Part shown: positions 1 through 9,238 of the stretch, in pieces
Layout: every line of letters starts with the position of its first letter
Position numbering within the stretch: position 1 is the stretch's first letter
Assembly (NCBI GenBank): GCA_903911085.1
Contig: CAIWCC010000084.1
Location: 62,001-126,000 of the forward strand
Reading direction: 5' to 3'
Length of the DNA: 64,000 nt
Source of the DNA: an uncultured Bacteroidales bacterium
GTDB lineage: Bacteria; Bacteroidota; Bacteroidia; Bacteroidales; Paludibacteraceae
Made by a program: the position numbers and the translations under genes
Notes under the pieces: generated by a model
What the model was told of the DNA's origin: nothing
Seen by the model: only the letters and a program-made list of their open reading frames with translations
Database searches by the model: none

Positions 1-24
1 TGAAGAAATTGCGACAATAAAATT

Positions 25-1044
25 ATGGAAGAAGAAAATTTCGACATACGAAACAACCAAAAAGGCGAAAAGGAGTTCGAGAACGCTTTGCGGCCACTGA
101 CATTTTCGGATTTCAGCGGACAGAATAAGATTGTCGAAAATTTACGGATTTTTGTGCAGGCTGCTCGTATGCGTACCGAATCGCTCGATCACGTACTGCT
201 TCATGGACCTCCGGGACTTGGAAAAACCACCCTTTCGAATATTATTGCCAATGAGCTGAACGTTGGGTTTAAAATCACATCGGGTCCAGTATTAGATAAA
301 CCTGGCGATTTGGCGGGCTTACTCACCAGTTTGGAAACCAACGATGTGCTTTTTATAGATGAAATTCATCGCTTGAGCCCAATTGTGGAAGAATATTTGT
401 ATTCGGCCATGGAAGATTATCGCATTGATATAATGATAGATAAAGGACCAAGTGCGCGCTCTATTCAATTGGAACTGAATCCTTTCACTTTGATTGGAGC
501 CACTACCCGAAGTGGATTACTTACTGCTCCACTTAGAGCACGGTTTGGTATCAATTGCCATTTCGAGTATTATGATATTGAGGTGATTACTACTATTATT
601 AAACGATCGGCTCGTTTGCTAAATGTGGTTATTGGACACGAAGCTGCGGTGGAAATTGCGGGTCGTAGTCGTGGAACGCCTCGTATTGCTAATGCTTTGC
701 TGCGCAGAGTTAGAGATTTTGCTCAAGTAAAGGGTAATGGCAGCATCGACATAGAAATTGCTTGCTATGCACTTGAAGCGCTGAATATTGACAAATATGG
801 ACTGGACGAAATTGATAATAAAATTCTGACCACCATAATAGATAAATTTGGTGGTGGTCCAGTGGGTCTTACAACCATTGCCACAGCTCTTGGCGAAGAT
901 GCCGGCACAATAGAAGAGGTGTATGAACCGTTTCTGATAAAAGAAGGTTTTATGAAACGCACGCCACGGGGTCGCGAAGTAACAGAACTGGCCTATAAAC
1001 ATTTGGGAAAAATAAAGTTTGGAGAAACCGGAACGCTGTTTTAG
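25..1044 (+). CDS. ruvB: Holliday junction branch-migration ATPase RuvB
   Basis: RuvB is the hexameric AAA+ motor that, with RuvA, drives branch migration of Holliday junctions during recombinational repair in the cytoplasm. The 339-residue length is normal for the family. Visible motifs are Walker A (GPPGLGKT, about residues 61-68), Walker B with the RuvB-type DEIHRL (about 112-117), a sensor segment ([10 protein letters not shown], about 157-166), the arginine-finger region APLRARFG, and the C-terminal winged-helix segment ending [17 protein letters not shown]. The gene is complete. In Bacteroidales ruvB is commonly followed by a polysaccharide flippase gene, as here after two small genes. 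No Shine-Dalgarno site is seen before the ATG. Confidence 0.98.
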   Translation: MEEENFDIRNNQKGEKEFENALRPLTFSDFSGQNKIVENLRIFVQAARMRTESLDHVLLHGPPGLGKTTLSNIIANELNVGFKITSGPVLDKPGDLAGLLTSLETNDVLFIDEIHRLSPIVEEYLYSAMEDYRIDIMIDKGPSARSIQLELNPFTLIGATTRSGLLTAPLRARFGINCHFEYYDIEVITTIIKRSARLLNVVIGHEAAVEIAGRSRGTPRIANALLRRVRDFAQVKGNGSIDIEIACYALEALNIDKYGLDEIDNKILTTIIDKFGGGPVGLTTIATALGEDAGTIEEVYEPFLIKEGFMKRTPRGREVTELAYKHLGKIKFGETGTLF

Positions 1045-1276
1045 ACACTCCACCCAGCCTACTCAAAAGAGAGGGAAGAGTAATGATTTAGATTTAATGT
1101 ATTCGATACAGTCTATTTTGAACAAAGTAAATAATTCGTTGATTTGTAGTTGTATAGGCTCGTTATCAATCAATTCTACTTTGGAATATCATGATAATCC
1201 AAAGCAATGGTTGGAATTTTCATGAAAGTATTTGAAAAATTGTGGACTGGAGAAATAATCGTTTAAAAAATATATT

Positions 1277-1561
1277 ATGGAAGGACTTGTAACAGTGCGT
1301 ACTTTTAGTTTATCAACTGAATTTGAGATGGCAAAATCATATCTTGAATCCTTTGAAATTGAATGTTTTGGTCAAGATGAAATTATCAACCGCGATTATG
1401 TAAATGCAAATGGTGGTATTAAACTTCAAGTACGAACTGAACAAGCCGAAGAAGCTGTAAAAATACTTATGGAGGCTGGGTATTTGAAACCTGAAGATTT
1501 TGAACCTATAGCAGAAATGAAGTGGGTAACAAAAATACTGAAGTGGTTTGGAGTGAAATAG
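1277..1561 (+). CDS. DUF2007-family small protein
   Basis: A 94-residue soluble protein of the DUF2007 (putative signal-transducing protein) type: it begins with a beta strand (VTVRTFS), continues with a helix (STEFEMAKSYLES), has the loop GGIKLQVR, and a helix EQAEEAVKILMEAGY. This ferredoxin-like fold resembles small ligand-sensing domains, but no ligand is established. It has no signal peptide or membrane segment. It lies 232 nt after ruvB and is followed by a perfect 13-bp inverted repeat that could terminate transcription. The function is unknown. Confidence 0.75.
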   Translation: MEGLVTVRTFSLSTEFEMAKSYLESFEIECFGQDEIINRDYVNANGGIKLQVRTEQAEEAVKILMEAGYLKPEDFEPIAEMKWVTKILKWFGVK

Positions 1562-1579
1562 ATTTTCTAAAAAATGGAT

Positions 1580-1614
1580 TTGTAATTGTGCAGACACTGT
1601 ATGCACAATTACAA
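1580..1614 (+). terminator. Perfect 13-bp inverted repeat between DUF2007 and DUF1016 genes
   Basis: Arms at 1580-1592 and 1602-1614 are exact reverse complements around a 9-nt loop, just after the DUF2007 stop. It could be a terminator, but there is no clear T-run after it. Its core (AATTGTGCA...TGCACAATT) closely resembles a second palindrome inside the next gene at 1912-1938, so it may belong to a repeat family. Confidence 0.5.
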
Positions 1615-1624
1615 ATAATTATTT

Positions 1625-2050
1625 ATGAACAACATAGAGTCAAAAAGCAAAGATTTATTACAATCAATTGTAACGTTAATTGACGGTACAAGGCAGCGCA
1701 TTGCCGCCACTGTAAATAGCGAATTGACGCTTTTATATTGGAATATTGGGAAGCAAATTAATGACGATGTTCTGAAAAATGGCAGGGCTAATTATGGGAA
1801 AGCTGTAATACTTGAACTTAGCAGAGAATTGACTGTTTTATACGGCGAAGGATTTAATAAAAGAAATCTCCATAACTTTATCAAATTCAATGAAATACAT
1901 ACCGATATTCAAATTGTGCACACACTGTGTGCACAATTGAGTTGGAGTCATATTCGGGAAATAATTTATATCAAAGACCACGTCAAACGTGAGTTCTACA
2001 TCGAATTAGCAGAAAATTCATTGAGAACAAAACCTAACATTAACGAATAA
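1625..2050 (+). pseudogene. DUF1016/YhcG-family protein, N-terminal domain only
   Basis: The 141 residues match the N-terminal DUF1016 domain of YhcG-like PDDEXK nucleases (LLYWNIGKQIN, GKAVILELSRELT, GFNKRNLHNFIKF, AQLSWSHIREIIYIKD). Full-length family members are roughly 330-380 residues with a C-terminal nuclease domain. Here the reading frame stops just after the KREFY motif and only 8 nt separate it from the flippase ATG, so the nuclease domain is absent. It is therefore probably a remnant, although a stand-alone N-domain protein cannot be excluded. A 27-bp near-perfect palindrome lies inside the frame at 1912-1938. These genes are often mobile and associated with restriction or defence loci. 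Confidence 0.65.
1912..1938. repeat. 27-bp palindrome inside the DUF1016 reading frame
   Basis: Arms of 13 nt (1912-1924 and 1926-1938) are exact reverse complements around a single C at 1925. The core AATTGTGCA...TGCACAATT is shared with the intergenic hairpin at 1580-1614. It encodes the family-typical residues VHTLCAQ, so codon constraint and palindrome coexist. Confidence 0.8.
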
Positions 2051-2058
2051 CTTGAATT

Positions 2059-3549
2059 ATGGCAGAACAAATGAAAAAATTGGCGAAAGATACCGCCATT
2101 TACGGAGTAAGTAGCATCATAGGAAAATTCCTAAATTGGATGTTAATGCCTTTTTATACTTTCTTTTTAGCTGGTGGTCCAGCCGACTATGGAATTGTAA
2201 CAAATCTTTATGCGTGGACATCGCTTTTGTTGGTTATACTCACTTATGGTATGGAAACTGGTTTTTTCCGTTTTGTGAATAAAAGCAAGGATGAAGAACG
2301 AAGTGTTTATGGTAATACACTTATTGCTATAGGTTTTACATCTTTGATATTCATTGCTTTATGTTTTATTTTTGAAGTACCAATTGCTAACTTTTTAGGA
2401 TATTCTAAAAATTCAGAATTCATTACCATGATGGGCATTACGGTGGCAATTGATGCTTTTGCCTGCATTCCCTTTGCTTATTTAAGATACAAAAACAGGC
2501 CAATCAAATTTGCAGGTTTGAAAATGCTTTATGTGGTTTTTAATATCATATTAAATTTATTTTTCTTAGTTGCTTGCCCATGGTTGTTGGCTAAAGCTCC
2601 CGAAACGATTAGTTGGTTCTACAATCCAAATTATGGCGTGGGATATGTAGTTGTTTCTAATGTTATTGCAACTATTATTCAAACTTTATTCTTGTTGCCA
2701 TACATTTTTATTGGAAAATTTAAATTTGATTTTAAAGTATTAAATCCAATATTAAAATACTCTTTTCCTTTGCTTATTTTGGGAATTGCTGGTATTATGA
2801 ACCAAAATTTGGATAAAATTCTATTCCCATTTTTAAGAACGGGCGACTTAGGGAAAACAGAACTTGGAATTTATGGTGCTACTTCCAAAATTGCTATGGT
2901 AATGATGATGTTTACTCAAGCATTTAGATATGCTTACGAACCATTTATTTTTGCTCAACACAAAGATAAAAATAGCCTAACTACCTATGCCGATGCAATG
3001 AAATTTTTTATTATATTCTCTTTGCTTATTTTCCTTGGAATGGTATTATATATTGACGTTTTCAAACACATTATACATCATGATTATTGGGAAGGTCTTA
3101 AGGTAGTGCCGATTGTGCTTTTCTCATTTATTTTTCAAGGTATATTTTTCAACCTCTCTCTTTGGTATAAATTAACTGATAAAACCATTTATGGAGCTTT
3201 ATTCTCAGTTATAGGCACAGTGATAATTGTTCTTATGAATGTAGCTTTTGTGCCTCAATATGGTTATATGGGCTGTGTTTGGGCAGCATTTATTTGTTAT
3301 TTTGTGGTTATGGTGGTTTCGTATTATTTTGGTCAGAAATATATGCCAATAAAGTACGATTTAAAAACCATTGGACTTTATACGGCTGTTACACTGTTAC
3401 TTTATGTTATTAGTATGTATATCAATACGCCATATTCGATTCTAAATTTAGCACTTAAATCGGCATTAATGCTTGCTTTCTTTGTACTATTGGTAAAACG
3501 CGATTTTCCGTTAAAATCAATTCCTGGACTTAATCGTTATTTTAAATAA
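2059..3549 (+). CDS. Polysaccharide flippase, Wzx/MATE-like
   Basis: A 496-residue integral membrane protein of the oligosaccharidyl-lipid flippase (Wzx/RfbX, MVF/MOP superfamily) type. It would move undecaprenyl-linked sugar units across the inner membrane. The N-terminus has the typical amphipathic start followed by YGVSSIIGKFLNWMLMPFYT, and about 12-14 hydrophobic segments follow, with cytoplasmic lysine-rich loops and a basic tail (KRDFPLKSIPGLNRYFK). It opens the envelope-glycan cluster and is separated by only 27 nt from the DUF4254 gene. The transported glycan cannot be told from sequence. Confidence 0.9.
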   Translation: MAEQMKKLAKDTAIYGVSSIIGKFLNWMLMPFYTFFLAGGPADYGIVTNLYAWTSLLLVILTYGMETGFFRFVNKSKDEERSVYGNTLIAIGFTSLIFIALCFIFEVPIANFLGYSKNSEFITMMGITVAIDAFACIPFAYLRYKNRPIKFAGLKMLYVVFNIILNLFFLVACPWLLAKAPETISWFYNPNYGVGYVVVSNVIATIIQTLFLLPYIFIGKFKFDFKVLNPILKYSFPLLILGIAGIMNQNLDKILFPFLRTGDLGKTELGIYGATSKIAMVMMMFTQAFRYAYEPFIFAQHKDKNSLTTYADAMKFFIIFSLLIFLGMVLYIDVFKHIIHHDYWEGLKVVPIVLFSFIFQGIFFNLSLWYKLTDKTIYGALFSVIGTVIIVLMNVAFVPQYGYMGCVWAAFICYFVVMVVSYYFGQKYMPIKYDLKTIGLYTAVTLLLYVISMYINTPYSILNLALKSALMLAFFVLLVKRDFPLKSIPGLNRYFK

Positions 3550-3576
3550 TAATCAAAATAAAACTACTATAAAACC

Positions 3577-4182
3577 ATGAAATTCATTCAATTATGCAAC
3601 CAGATTTTCGATGAATCTGTAACCACTTATCACAAAACAGATAATGTTGACGAACCGATAAAAAATCTTTATCCGTTTAAATCAATTGAATACTATTTGT
3701 ATTTGAAAAATTGGATTGATACTGTACAGTGGCATTTAGAAGACATTATTCGCAATCCTGAAATCAATCCTATTGATGCACTTGCACTTAAGCGAAGAAT
3801 TGATGCTTCAAACCAGGATCGTACTGATTTGGTGGAATTAATTGATAGCTATTTTTTGGATCAAAACAAAGATGTAAAAGTAAATGATAATGCTACTTTA
3901 AATACCGAAAGTCCTTCATGGGCCATAGATCGTTTGTCAATTTTACATTTGAAAATCTATCACATGAAGCAAGAAGTTGACAGAAATGACACTACCGCAG
4001 ATCATAAACTTCAATGTAGTAATAAATTAGATGTTTTGTTGGAGCAAAAAATCGATTTGTCTGAAGCAATTAGTCAACTGATTGATGATATTTCTTCAGG
4101 AAAAAAGAAAATGAAAGTATACAAACAAATGAAAATGTATAATGATCCTGCGTTAAATCCTGTTTTATACGGTTCTAAATAG
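3577..4182 (+). CDS. DUF4254 domain protein
   Basis: This 201-residue soluble, largely helical protein matches the DUF4254 family, which is found in Bacteroidota next to LPS/heptosyltransferase genes. Recognisable parts are the N-terminal motif with PFKSIEYYLYLKNWIDTVQWHLEDIIR, the RIDASNQDRTDLVE segment, and the middle helix SILHLKIYHMKQE. No catalytic motif or signal peptide is visible. It sits between the flippase and a GT9 gene and is presumably linked to surface-glycan synthesis, but its biochemical role is unknown. Confidence 0.8.
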   Translation: MKFIQLCNQIFDESVTTYHKTDNVDEPIKNLYPFKSIEYYLYLKNWIDTVQWHLEDIIRNPEINPIDALALKRRIDASNQDRTDLVELIDSYFLDQNKDVKVNDNATLNTESPSWAIDRLSILHLKIYHMKQEVDRNDTTADHKLQCSNKLDVLLEQKIDLSEAISQLIDDISSGKKKMKVYKQMKMYNDPALNPVLYGSK

Positions 4183-4211
4183 TTTTGCGTTTCGCGTACC
4201 GTGTTCATATT

Positions 4212-4265
4212 AACCTAACAGACTTCGTCTGGAACTCCTATTTGGGGAGAGGTTCGCTTTGTTTT
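4212..4265. terminator. Multi-hairpin intergenic structure
   Basis: AACCT (4212-4216) pairs with AGGTT (4250-4254) and encloses two hairpins, CAGAC-TTC-GTCTG (4219-4231) and CTCC...GGAG (4235-4249); a T-rich tract follows. It could end transcription of the flippase/DUF4254 unit or be a copy of a dispersed palindromic repeat. Confidence 0.45.
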
Positions 4266-4310
4266 TTGGTTATTTAATTTGTTGATTGTTAAATGTGTTT
4301 TTGCTGACTT

Positions 4311-5348
4311 ATGTCAAAAATTATAATCATCCGTTTTTCGGCACTTGGCGATGTGGCAATGTCAGTTCCTGTGATTTATTCACTTGCATTAGCATATCCC
4401 GATCTTGAAATAACAGTTTTGAGTGCAAAGTCGATGAAGGCGTTATTTGAATTTTTGCCGAAAAATGTAATTTTTAAAGGTGCCGATTTAAAAGGAGAAC
4501 ACAATGGCATTAAAGGTCTAAATGTTTTATACGATGAACTTAGGGGTTTTGAATTTGACTATGTGGCTGATATACATTCTGTTTTACGTTCAAAGTATCT
4601 TGCTCTACGCTTTAAACTTAATGGAATAACTGTAGCAAGCATTAATAAGGGACGAAGTGAAAAAAGAAAGTTAACGCTTAAAAACAATAAGAAATTGGTT
4701 CCACTACAATCAAGTTTCAATCGTTATCATACAGTTTTTAAAAAACTTGGTTTTCAATTCAACTTACACTTTGAATCATTATATTGCAATCAAAACGTAG
4801 ATTTCTCTGCAATTGAAGAACTTGTAGGTGAAAAAAATGATTTAAAATGGATAGGTATTGCACCTTTTGCCAAACACAAGGGGAAAATTTATCCATTAGA
4901 ATTAATAGAAAAAGTGATTGCGCATTTTTCAAATGATAAAAGGTTTAAAGTTTTTATTTTTGGTGGTGGTGAAACAGAAAGACAAATCGTGACTAATTGG
5001 ACTGAAAAATTTGAGACAATAATTTCAATGGTTGGTAAACTCAATATGAATCAGGAATTGCAGTTAATAAGCAGGTTGGATGTTATGCTTTCTATGGATT
5101 CTGCCAATATGCATTTAGCTTCGTTGGTAAACACAAAAGTTGTTTCGGTATGGGGCGCAACTCATCCTTTTGCCGGATTTATGGGTTGGAATCAAACTGT
5201 CGAAAATGCCATTCAAGAGAATTTGAATTGCCGTCCATGTTCAATTTATGGCAACAAGCCTTGCTATAGAGGAGATTATGCCTGTTTATACCAAATTACA
5301 CCTACAGCCATTATTAGGCGCATTGAGACAAATCTTTCTGATATTTAA
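4311..5348 (+). CDS. Glycosyltransferase family 9 (ADP-heptose:LPS heptosyltransferase-like)
   Basis: A 345-residue GT-B enzyme of family GT9, which transfers heptose (or a related sugar) from a nucleotide donor to the LPS inner core on the cytoplasmic face. The N-terminal motif IIIRFSALGDVAMSVPVIYSL is the family hallmark, and the C-terminal donor site motif DSANMHLASLVNTKVVSVWG(ATHP) is intact. The Cys-rich end (NCRPCSIYGNKPCYRGDYACL) is common in Bacteroidota members. It is followed 37 nt later by a GT2 gene. The exact sugar and acceptor cannot be assigned. Confidence 0.9.
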   Translation: MSKIIIIRFSALGDVAMSVPVIYSLALAYPDLEITVLSAKSMKALFEFLPKNVIFKGADLKGEHNGIKGLNVLYDELRGFEFDYVADIHSVLRSKYLALRFKLNGITVASINKGRSEKRKLTLKNNKKLVPLQSSFNRYHTVFKKLGFQFNLHFESLYCNQNVDFSAIEELVGEKNDLKWIGIAPFAKHKGKIYPLELIEKVIAHFSNDKRFKVFIFGGGETERQIVTNWTEKFETIISMVGKLNMNQELQLISRLDVMLSMDSANMHLASLVNTKVVSVWGATHPFAGFMGWNQTVENAIQENLNCRPCSIYGNKPCYRGDYACLYQITPTAIIRRIETNLSDI

Positions 5349-5385
5349 TATCAGATAAAATTTTATTCAACGAAACAAGAAAATT

Positions 5386-6243
5386 ATGATAAGCATTATT
5401 TCTGCCGTTCACAACCAGTATGAAATGAATAAATTATTTCTCGAAACACTTGAGAAATATACCCGAAATAGCTACGAGTTAATTATTATCGACAATGCTT
5501 CTACAGATGGTAGTCAGGAATTGTTTAAAAAACATGGTGCGATTTTAATTCAGAATACTGCCAATTATTCTTATCCATATTGTCAAAATCAGGGAATTGG
5601 AATTGCAAAATACGATGTTTTAGCTTTTTTTAATAATGATATAATTGTAAGTCCAGATTGGGATGTGCGATTATTGGAATCAATGAAAAAGCATAATCTT
5701 GATGTTTGTGGGTTTGGATGTAATGATTCTATCGAGAAAGGTAATGAGGATATACATCCACTAAAAAGAAGATGGAAACATGTGAAGAATCCGATACACA
5801 CTTTGTTTGGAACTCATTCATTTGCATTGCGTTGGATGCAAAAATGGATGTATGGCGATTGGGAAAAATGGTCGAAAAATTGGGCTGTAAAATACAAAGA
5901 TGTAATTCGCGAAGGACTATCGGGTTCATGTGTAATTTGCACCCGAAAAGCACTTGACAAAATTGGGCTTTGGGATGAAAGGATTCAAAGTGCAGATTTT
6001 GATATTTATCTAAAAACCAAAAAACGTCATATTGAAGTTGGCGACATACTGCCAGCCAGCAATATAATGAGCATATATGTCCATCATTTTGGTCGATTAA
6101 CTACCAAAGCAAAACCAATTCCTTTTGTAGATTTAGATAATTTTGTGGAGATAAAAGATAAATGGGGAGATGAGGCAAATATTCTACTGAAGGATATTAA
6201 TGTTCAGATTAAATATATGTTAGCTGGTAATAAGTCAAAATGA
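5386..6243 (+). CDS. Glycosyltransferase family 2
   Basis: A 285-residue GT-A fold enzyme. It shows the family 2 nucleotide-binding start (MISIISAVHNQ), the IIIDNASTDGS motif at about residues 37-46, the DXD-equivalent FFNNDI, and a C-terminal acceptor region with GLWDERIQSADFDIY. It probably adds one sugar to the lipid-linked or LPS-core glycan. Its stop codon overlaps the start of the downstream kinase gene (ATGA at 6240-6243), which suggests translational coupling. Donor and linkage are unknown. Confidence 0.88.
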   Translation: MISIISAVHNQYEMNKLFLETLEKYTRNSYELIIIDNASTDGSQELFKKHGAILIQNTANYSYPYCQNQGIGIAKYDVLAFFNNDIIVSPDWDVRLLESMKKHNLDVCGFGCNDSIEKGNEDIHPLKRRWKHVKNPIHTLFGTHSFALRWMQKWMYGDWEKWSKNWAVKYKDVIREGLSGSCVICTRKALDKIGLWDERIQSADFDIYLKTKKRHIEVGDILPASNIMSIYVHHFGRLTTKAKPIPFVDLDNFVEIKDKWGDEANILLKDINVQIKYMLAGNKSK

Positions 6244-6950
6244 AAATAGTAATAAATCAAAAATATAGTTCATTAAACTCTTTCGTCGAAAATTTGCCAA
6301 ACATTTTCAATGATCAAGGAGAAATAATTTACAAAGAAAGAAATATATTAAAATGCTATTCGATTGATGATTACGATATTGTGGTGAAACGTTTTAAAAA
6401 ACCACACATAATAAACAGAATAGCATACACCTTTTTTCGTTCATCTAAGGCCAAAAGGTCTTATGAATACGCATTAAAATTATTGGAGCTTGGAGTAGAT
6501 ACACCTGCTCCAATTGCCTATATCGAGCAATTTAAGTGTGGATTACTGACCCATGGTTACCTAATTTCAATATATGAAAAAGAGTATTCTATCATTCGAG
6601 ATTTGATGGATGGAGTTCAAGTCGATGATGATTTATTGAATGCATTGGCAATTTATATTGTAAATTTACACCAAAATGGAGTTTTACATTTGGATATTTC
6701 ACCAGGAAATTTATTGTACAAAAGGGTAGGAGATGATGTGCAATTTACTGCGGTTGATATAAATAGAATGCAATTTATTAATGATATTTCAACTGAAATG
6801 AGGTTCAAAAACTTCAATAGATTATCCGAAAATAGAGAAGTGCTGACCAAAATTGCAAAATATTATGCAGCTGCCACCAATTTGGATGAACAGGAAGCAA
6901 TACAAAAAATAATCAAGTACAGTGCGAAATTTTTCTCAAATAGGAAGTAA
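6240..6950 (+). CDS. LPS-core kinase-like protein (Kdo/WaaP/InaA type)
   Basis: A 236-residue protein of the small bacterial protein-kinase-like fold used for phosphorylating LPS core sugars. Evidence: the beta-strand/lysine segment YDIVVKRFKKP, the catalytic loop HLDISPGNLLY (H-x-D-x-x-x-x-N) and the metal-binding segment FTAVDINRMQF. The start codon overlaps the stop of the preceding GT2 gene, so the two are translated together. The substrate is inferred from neighbours (GT9, O-antigen ligase): a heptose or Kdo residue of the core is the best guess. Confidence 0.8.
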   Translation: MKIVINQKYSSLNSFVENLPNIFNDQGEIIYKERNILKCYSIDDYDIVVKRFKKPHIINRIAYTFFRSSKAKRSYEYALKLLELGVDTPAPIAYIEQFKCGLLTHGYLISIYEKEYSIIRDLMDGVQVDDDLLNALAIYIVNLHQNGVLHLDISPGNLLYKRVGDDVQFTAVDINRMQFINDISTEMRFKNFNRLSENREVLTKIAKYYAAATNLDEQEAIQKIIKYSAKFFSNRK

Positions 6951-6963
6951 CATATTATAAATA

Positions 6964-8073
6964 ATGAAAATAGGTTTTGATGCAAAAAGGTTATTTTGTA
7001 ATCATCGTGGACTTGGAAATTACAGTCGAGATTTGATTAGGTTGTTAAATGCCTATTTTCCTGAAAATCATTATGACTTATATACTCCTAAAGTAGAAAT
7101 TGATTTTCAGATAAATTCAAAGAATACGAGTGTTATTCAGCCAACAGGAATTTATAAATTACTTCCATCTTCGGTGTGGCGAACTTACGGAATGAATGCT
7201 GAAATACAAAGGCATGATAATGAGGTGTTTCATGGATTAAGCCAGGAGTTACCAATTGGAATTGAAAAGCTAAAAATCAAAAAAGTTATTACATTTCATG
7301 ATGCAATTTTTGTTCGTTATCCAGAGTTATATCCAAGTTCATACCGCAAGATATTTACTTCTAAAAACATACGAAGTTGTAAAATTGCCGATAATATTAT
7401 TGCCATAAGTGAACAATCAAAAAAAGATGCCATTGAATTTTTCAATGCTGATCCAGCAAAAGTAGATGTTGTTTATCAGGGTTGCAATAATATCTTTAGG
7501 CAAAAGGTAACACCAGAAGCCAATGCAAAAATAGTAGCAAAATATAATTTACCTGCCGATTATCTGTTGTTTGTTGGAGCTATAGAACCTCGCAAAAACA
7601 TTGCTGCAATACTTCAAGCTATTGCCAATGAAAAAATTGATGTTCCGTTGGTGATTGTAGGAAGACAAACTGCTTACGTTAATGAATTGCGCAAATTGAC
7701 TGAAAATCTGAATCTTACGACTCAAGTTTGTTTTTTGCATCAAGTAGAAACCAATGATTTACCAGCAATTTATCAAATGGCGCAGATATTTGTTTATCCT
7801 TCAATTTTTGAAGGTTTTGGCATTCCCATTCTCGAAGCCTTGTGTAGTGAGACACCTGTAATCACATCTACAGGAAGTTGCTTTGAAGAAACTGGCGGAC
7901 TTTTTAGTTTGTATGTGCAGCCTGAAAATGCTGACGAAATCGGTTCAGCAATAAATAAAGTACTGTTAGATTCGAAACTTCAGGAAATAATGAAATCTGA
8001 GGGTTTGGTTCATGCTGACAAATTTACAGATGATAAAATAGCAGGGAGAATAATGGCTATATATAGAAGTTAA
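6964..8073 (+). CDS. Glycosyltransferase family 4
   Basis: A 369-residue GT-B retaining enzyme. Visible hallmarks are the N-terminal MKIGFDAKRLFCNHRGLGNYSRDL (shortened here to its first 20-odd residues' pattern RGLGNYSRDL), the mid motif FVGAIEPRKNIAAIL, and the C-terminal E-x7-E site in SIFEGFGIPILEALCS. It resembles mannosyltransferase-type enzymes that use GDP- or UDP-sugars. It begins 13 nt after the kinase gene and ends the first tightly packed block; the next gene is 302 nt away behind a likely new promoter. Confidence 0.9.
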   Translation: MKIGFDAKRLFCNHRGLGNYSRDLIRLLNAYFPENHYDLYTPKVEIDFQINSKNTSVIQPTGIYKLLPSSVWRTYGMNAEIQRHDNEVFHGLSQELPIGIEKLKIKKVITFHDAIFVRYPELYPSSYRKIFTSKNIRSCKIADNIIAISEQSKKDAIEFFNADPAKVDVVYQGCNNIFRQKVTPEANAKIVAKYNLPADYLLFVGAIEPRKNIAAILQAIANEKIDVPLVIVGRQTAYVNELRKLTENLNLTTQVCFLHQVETNDLPAIYQMAQIFVYPSIFEGFGIPILEALCSETPVITSTGSCFEETGGLFSLYVQPENADEIGSAINKVLLDSKLQEIMKSEGLVHADKFTDDKIAGRIMAIYRS

Positions 8074-8375
8074 CGCTTTAATTGACAATCGTTAAAGTCA
8101 AATTGTGTTTCGTGATAACTTAATAAGTGGCTGTGTGTCATTGATCTATTACAAGTTGCTTTGCAAGTTTTTTTCTTCCAAGATTTGGCTTATACAGTTC
8201 TGAAATGCTTGTGTTTTTTTATTTGACTAATTTTGCCTAATTTTGTACAAACAATGAAAACACTGAGGGTTAAGCTATTCATTGTTTTTTATCGATTAAT
8301 TCTATCCTAAGACTAAAAAATTAACTAAGCAGTCATTTACAATAATCAAAATTTATTAAATAGAAAAATTAAGTT
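8074..8375 (+). promoter_or_regulatory. Intergenic region with candidate promoter
   Basis: This 302-nt gap has no gene. A Bacteroidota-type promoter is visible: TTG at 8209-8211 and TAATTTTG at 8228-8235 (16-nt spacer); the same TAATTTTG octamer is repeated at 8238-8245. A start near 8243 would give a leader of about 130 nt before the GT2 gene at 8376. Confidence 0.45.
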
Positions 8376-9212
8376 ATGCAGAAATCTGTCAGTTTAATTA
8401 TTTCCTTCTACAACAAAATTGATATACTTAAATTAATATTTGCTGCCCTTGAAAATCAAACTTGTCGAGATTTTGAGGTAGTTATAGCAGATGATGGTTC
8501 TCGACCTGAAGTTGTATTAGAATTGAAAAGTTTAATTTCTGAGTCATCATTTCAAGTTAAACATATTTGGCACGAAGATATAGGTTGGCGTAAAAATACT
8601 ATTCTAAATAAATCAGTTGTGGCATCAGAATCAGATTTTATAATATTTATTGATGGTGACTGTATACCACATACATTTTTTATACAAGAGCATTTAGAAA
8701 GTAAAAAGTCAAATCAGGTCGTATGCGGACGAAGAGTAACACTTACAAAAAAAATTACTGAAAGAGTAAACCTAGATAAGGTGAGAAGTAATAATTTTCA
8801 TTCTTCTTTATTTTATCAATTATTAATTCCAAGTGTTTTTTGTGAAAGTAAAACTCGAATTATGCATATGATTAGAGTTAGAAATAAGACCATAAGAAGA
8901 TTTTTTGTTAAGGATAAGCAGAAAGGTATTTTAGGTTGCAATTTTTCTATTTGTAAAGATGATTTGATGAAAGTGAATGGATTTGACGAACGATTTGTTT
9001 ATCCTGGCATGGGTGAAGATTCCGATTTGGAAAATAGACTTCGAAATAATGGCGCCATATTAGTCTCCAAAAAATATTATGTTACAGTTTATCACATGTT
9101 TCACAAAGATTTAGGACCATTTAACGAAAAAAATATTGAGTTATATAATGATAATTTTGTCAATAAAGTTACTTATACTCAAAATGGATTGAATAAGTAT
9201 ATCAAAACTTAG
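8376..9212 (+). CDS. Glycosyltransferase family 2 with galactosyltransferase-type C-terminus
   Basis: A 278-residue GT-A enzyme. The N-terminus SVSLIISFYNKIDILK and VVIADDGSRPEV identify family 2; IFIDGDCIPH provides the DXD motif, and GMGEDSDLENRLRNNG is the C-terminal galactosyltransferase-like motif that often holds the catalytic base. It probably contributes a hexose to the surface glycan. It starts a new transcription unit (candidate promoter at 8209-8235) and is followed 26 nt later by another glycosyltransferase. Confidence 0.88.
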   Translation: MQKSVSLIISFYNKIDILKLIFAALENQTCRDFEVVIADDGSRPEVVLELKSLISESSFQVKHIWHEDIGWRKNTILNKSVVASESDFIIFIDGDCIPHTFFIQEHLESKKSNQVVCGRRVTLTKKITERVNLDKVRSNNFHSSLFYQLLIPSVFCESKTRIMHMIRVRNKTIRRFFVKDKQKGILGCNFSICKDDLMKVNGFDERFVYPGMGEDSDLENRLRNNGAILVSKKYYVTVYHMFHKDLGPFNEKNIELYNDNFVNKVTYTQNGLNKYIKT

Positions 9213-9238
9213 TTAAAAACATAATAAACGAAACTTTT

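Noticed and set aside
1019-1225. 68-residue frame overlapping the ruvB end
   Set aside because: It starts inside ruvB in another frame and has no recognisable domain, signal or coding character.
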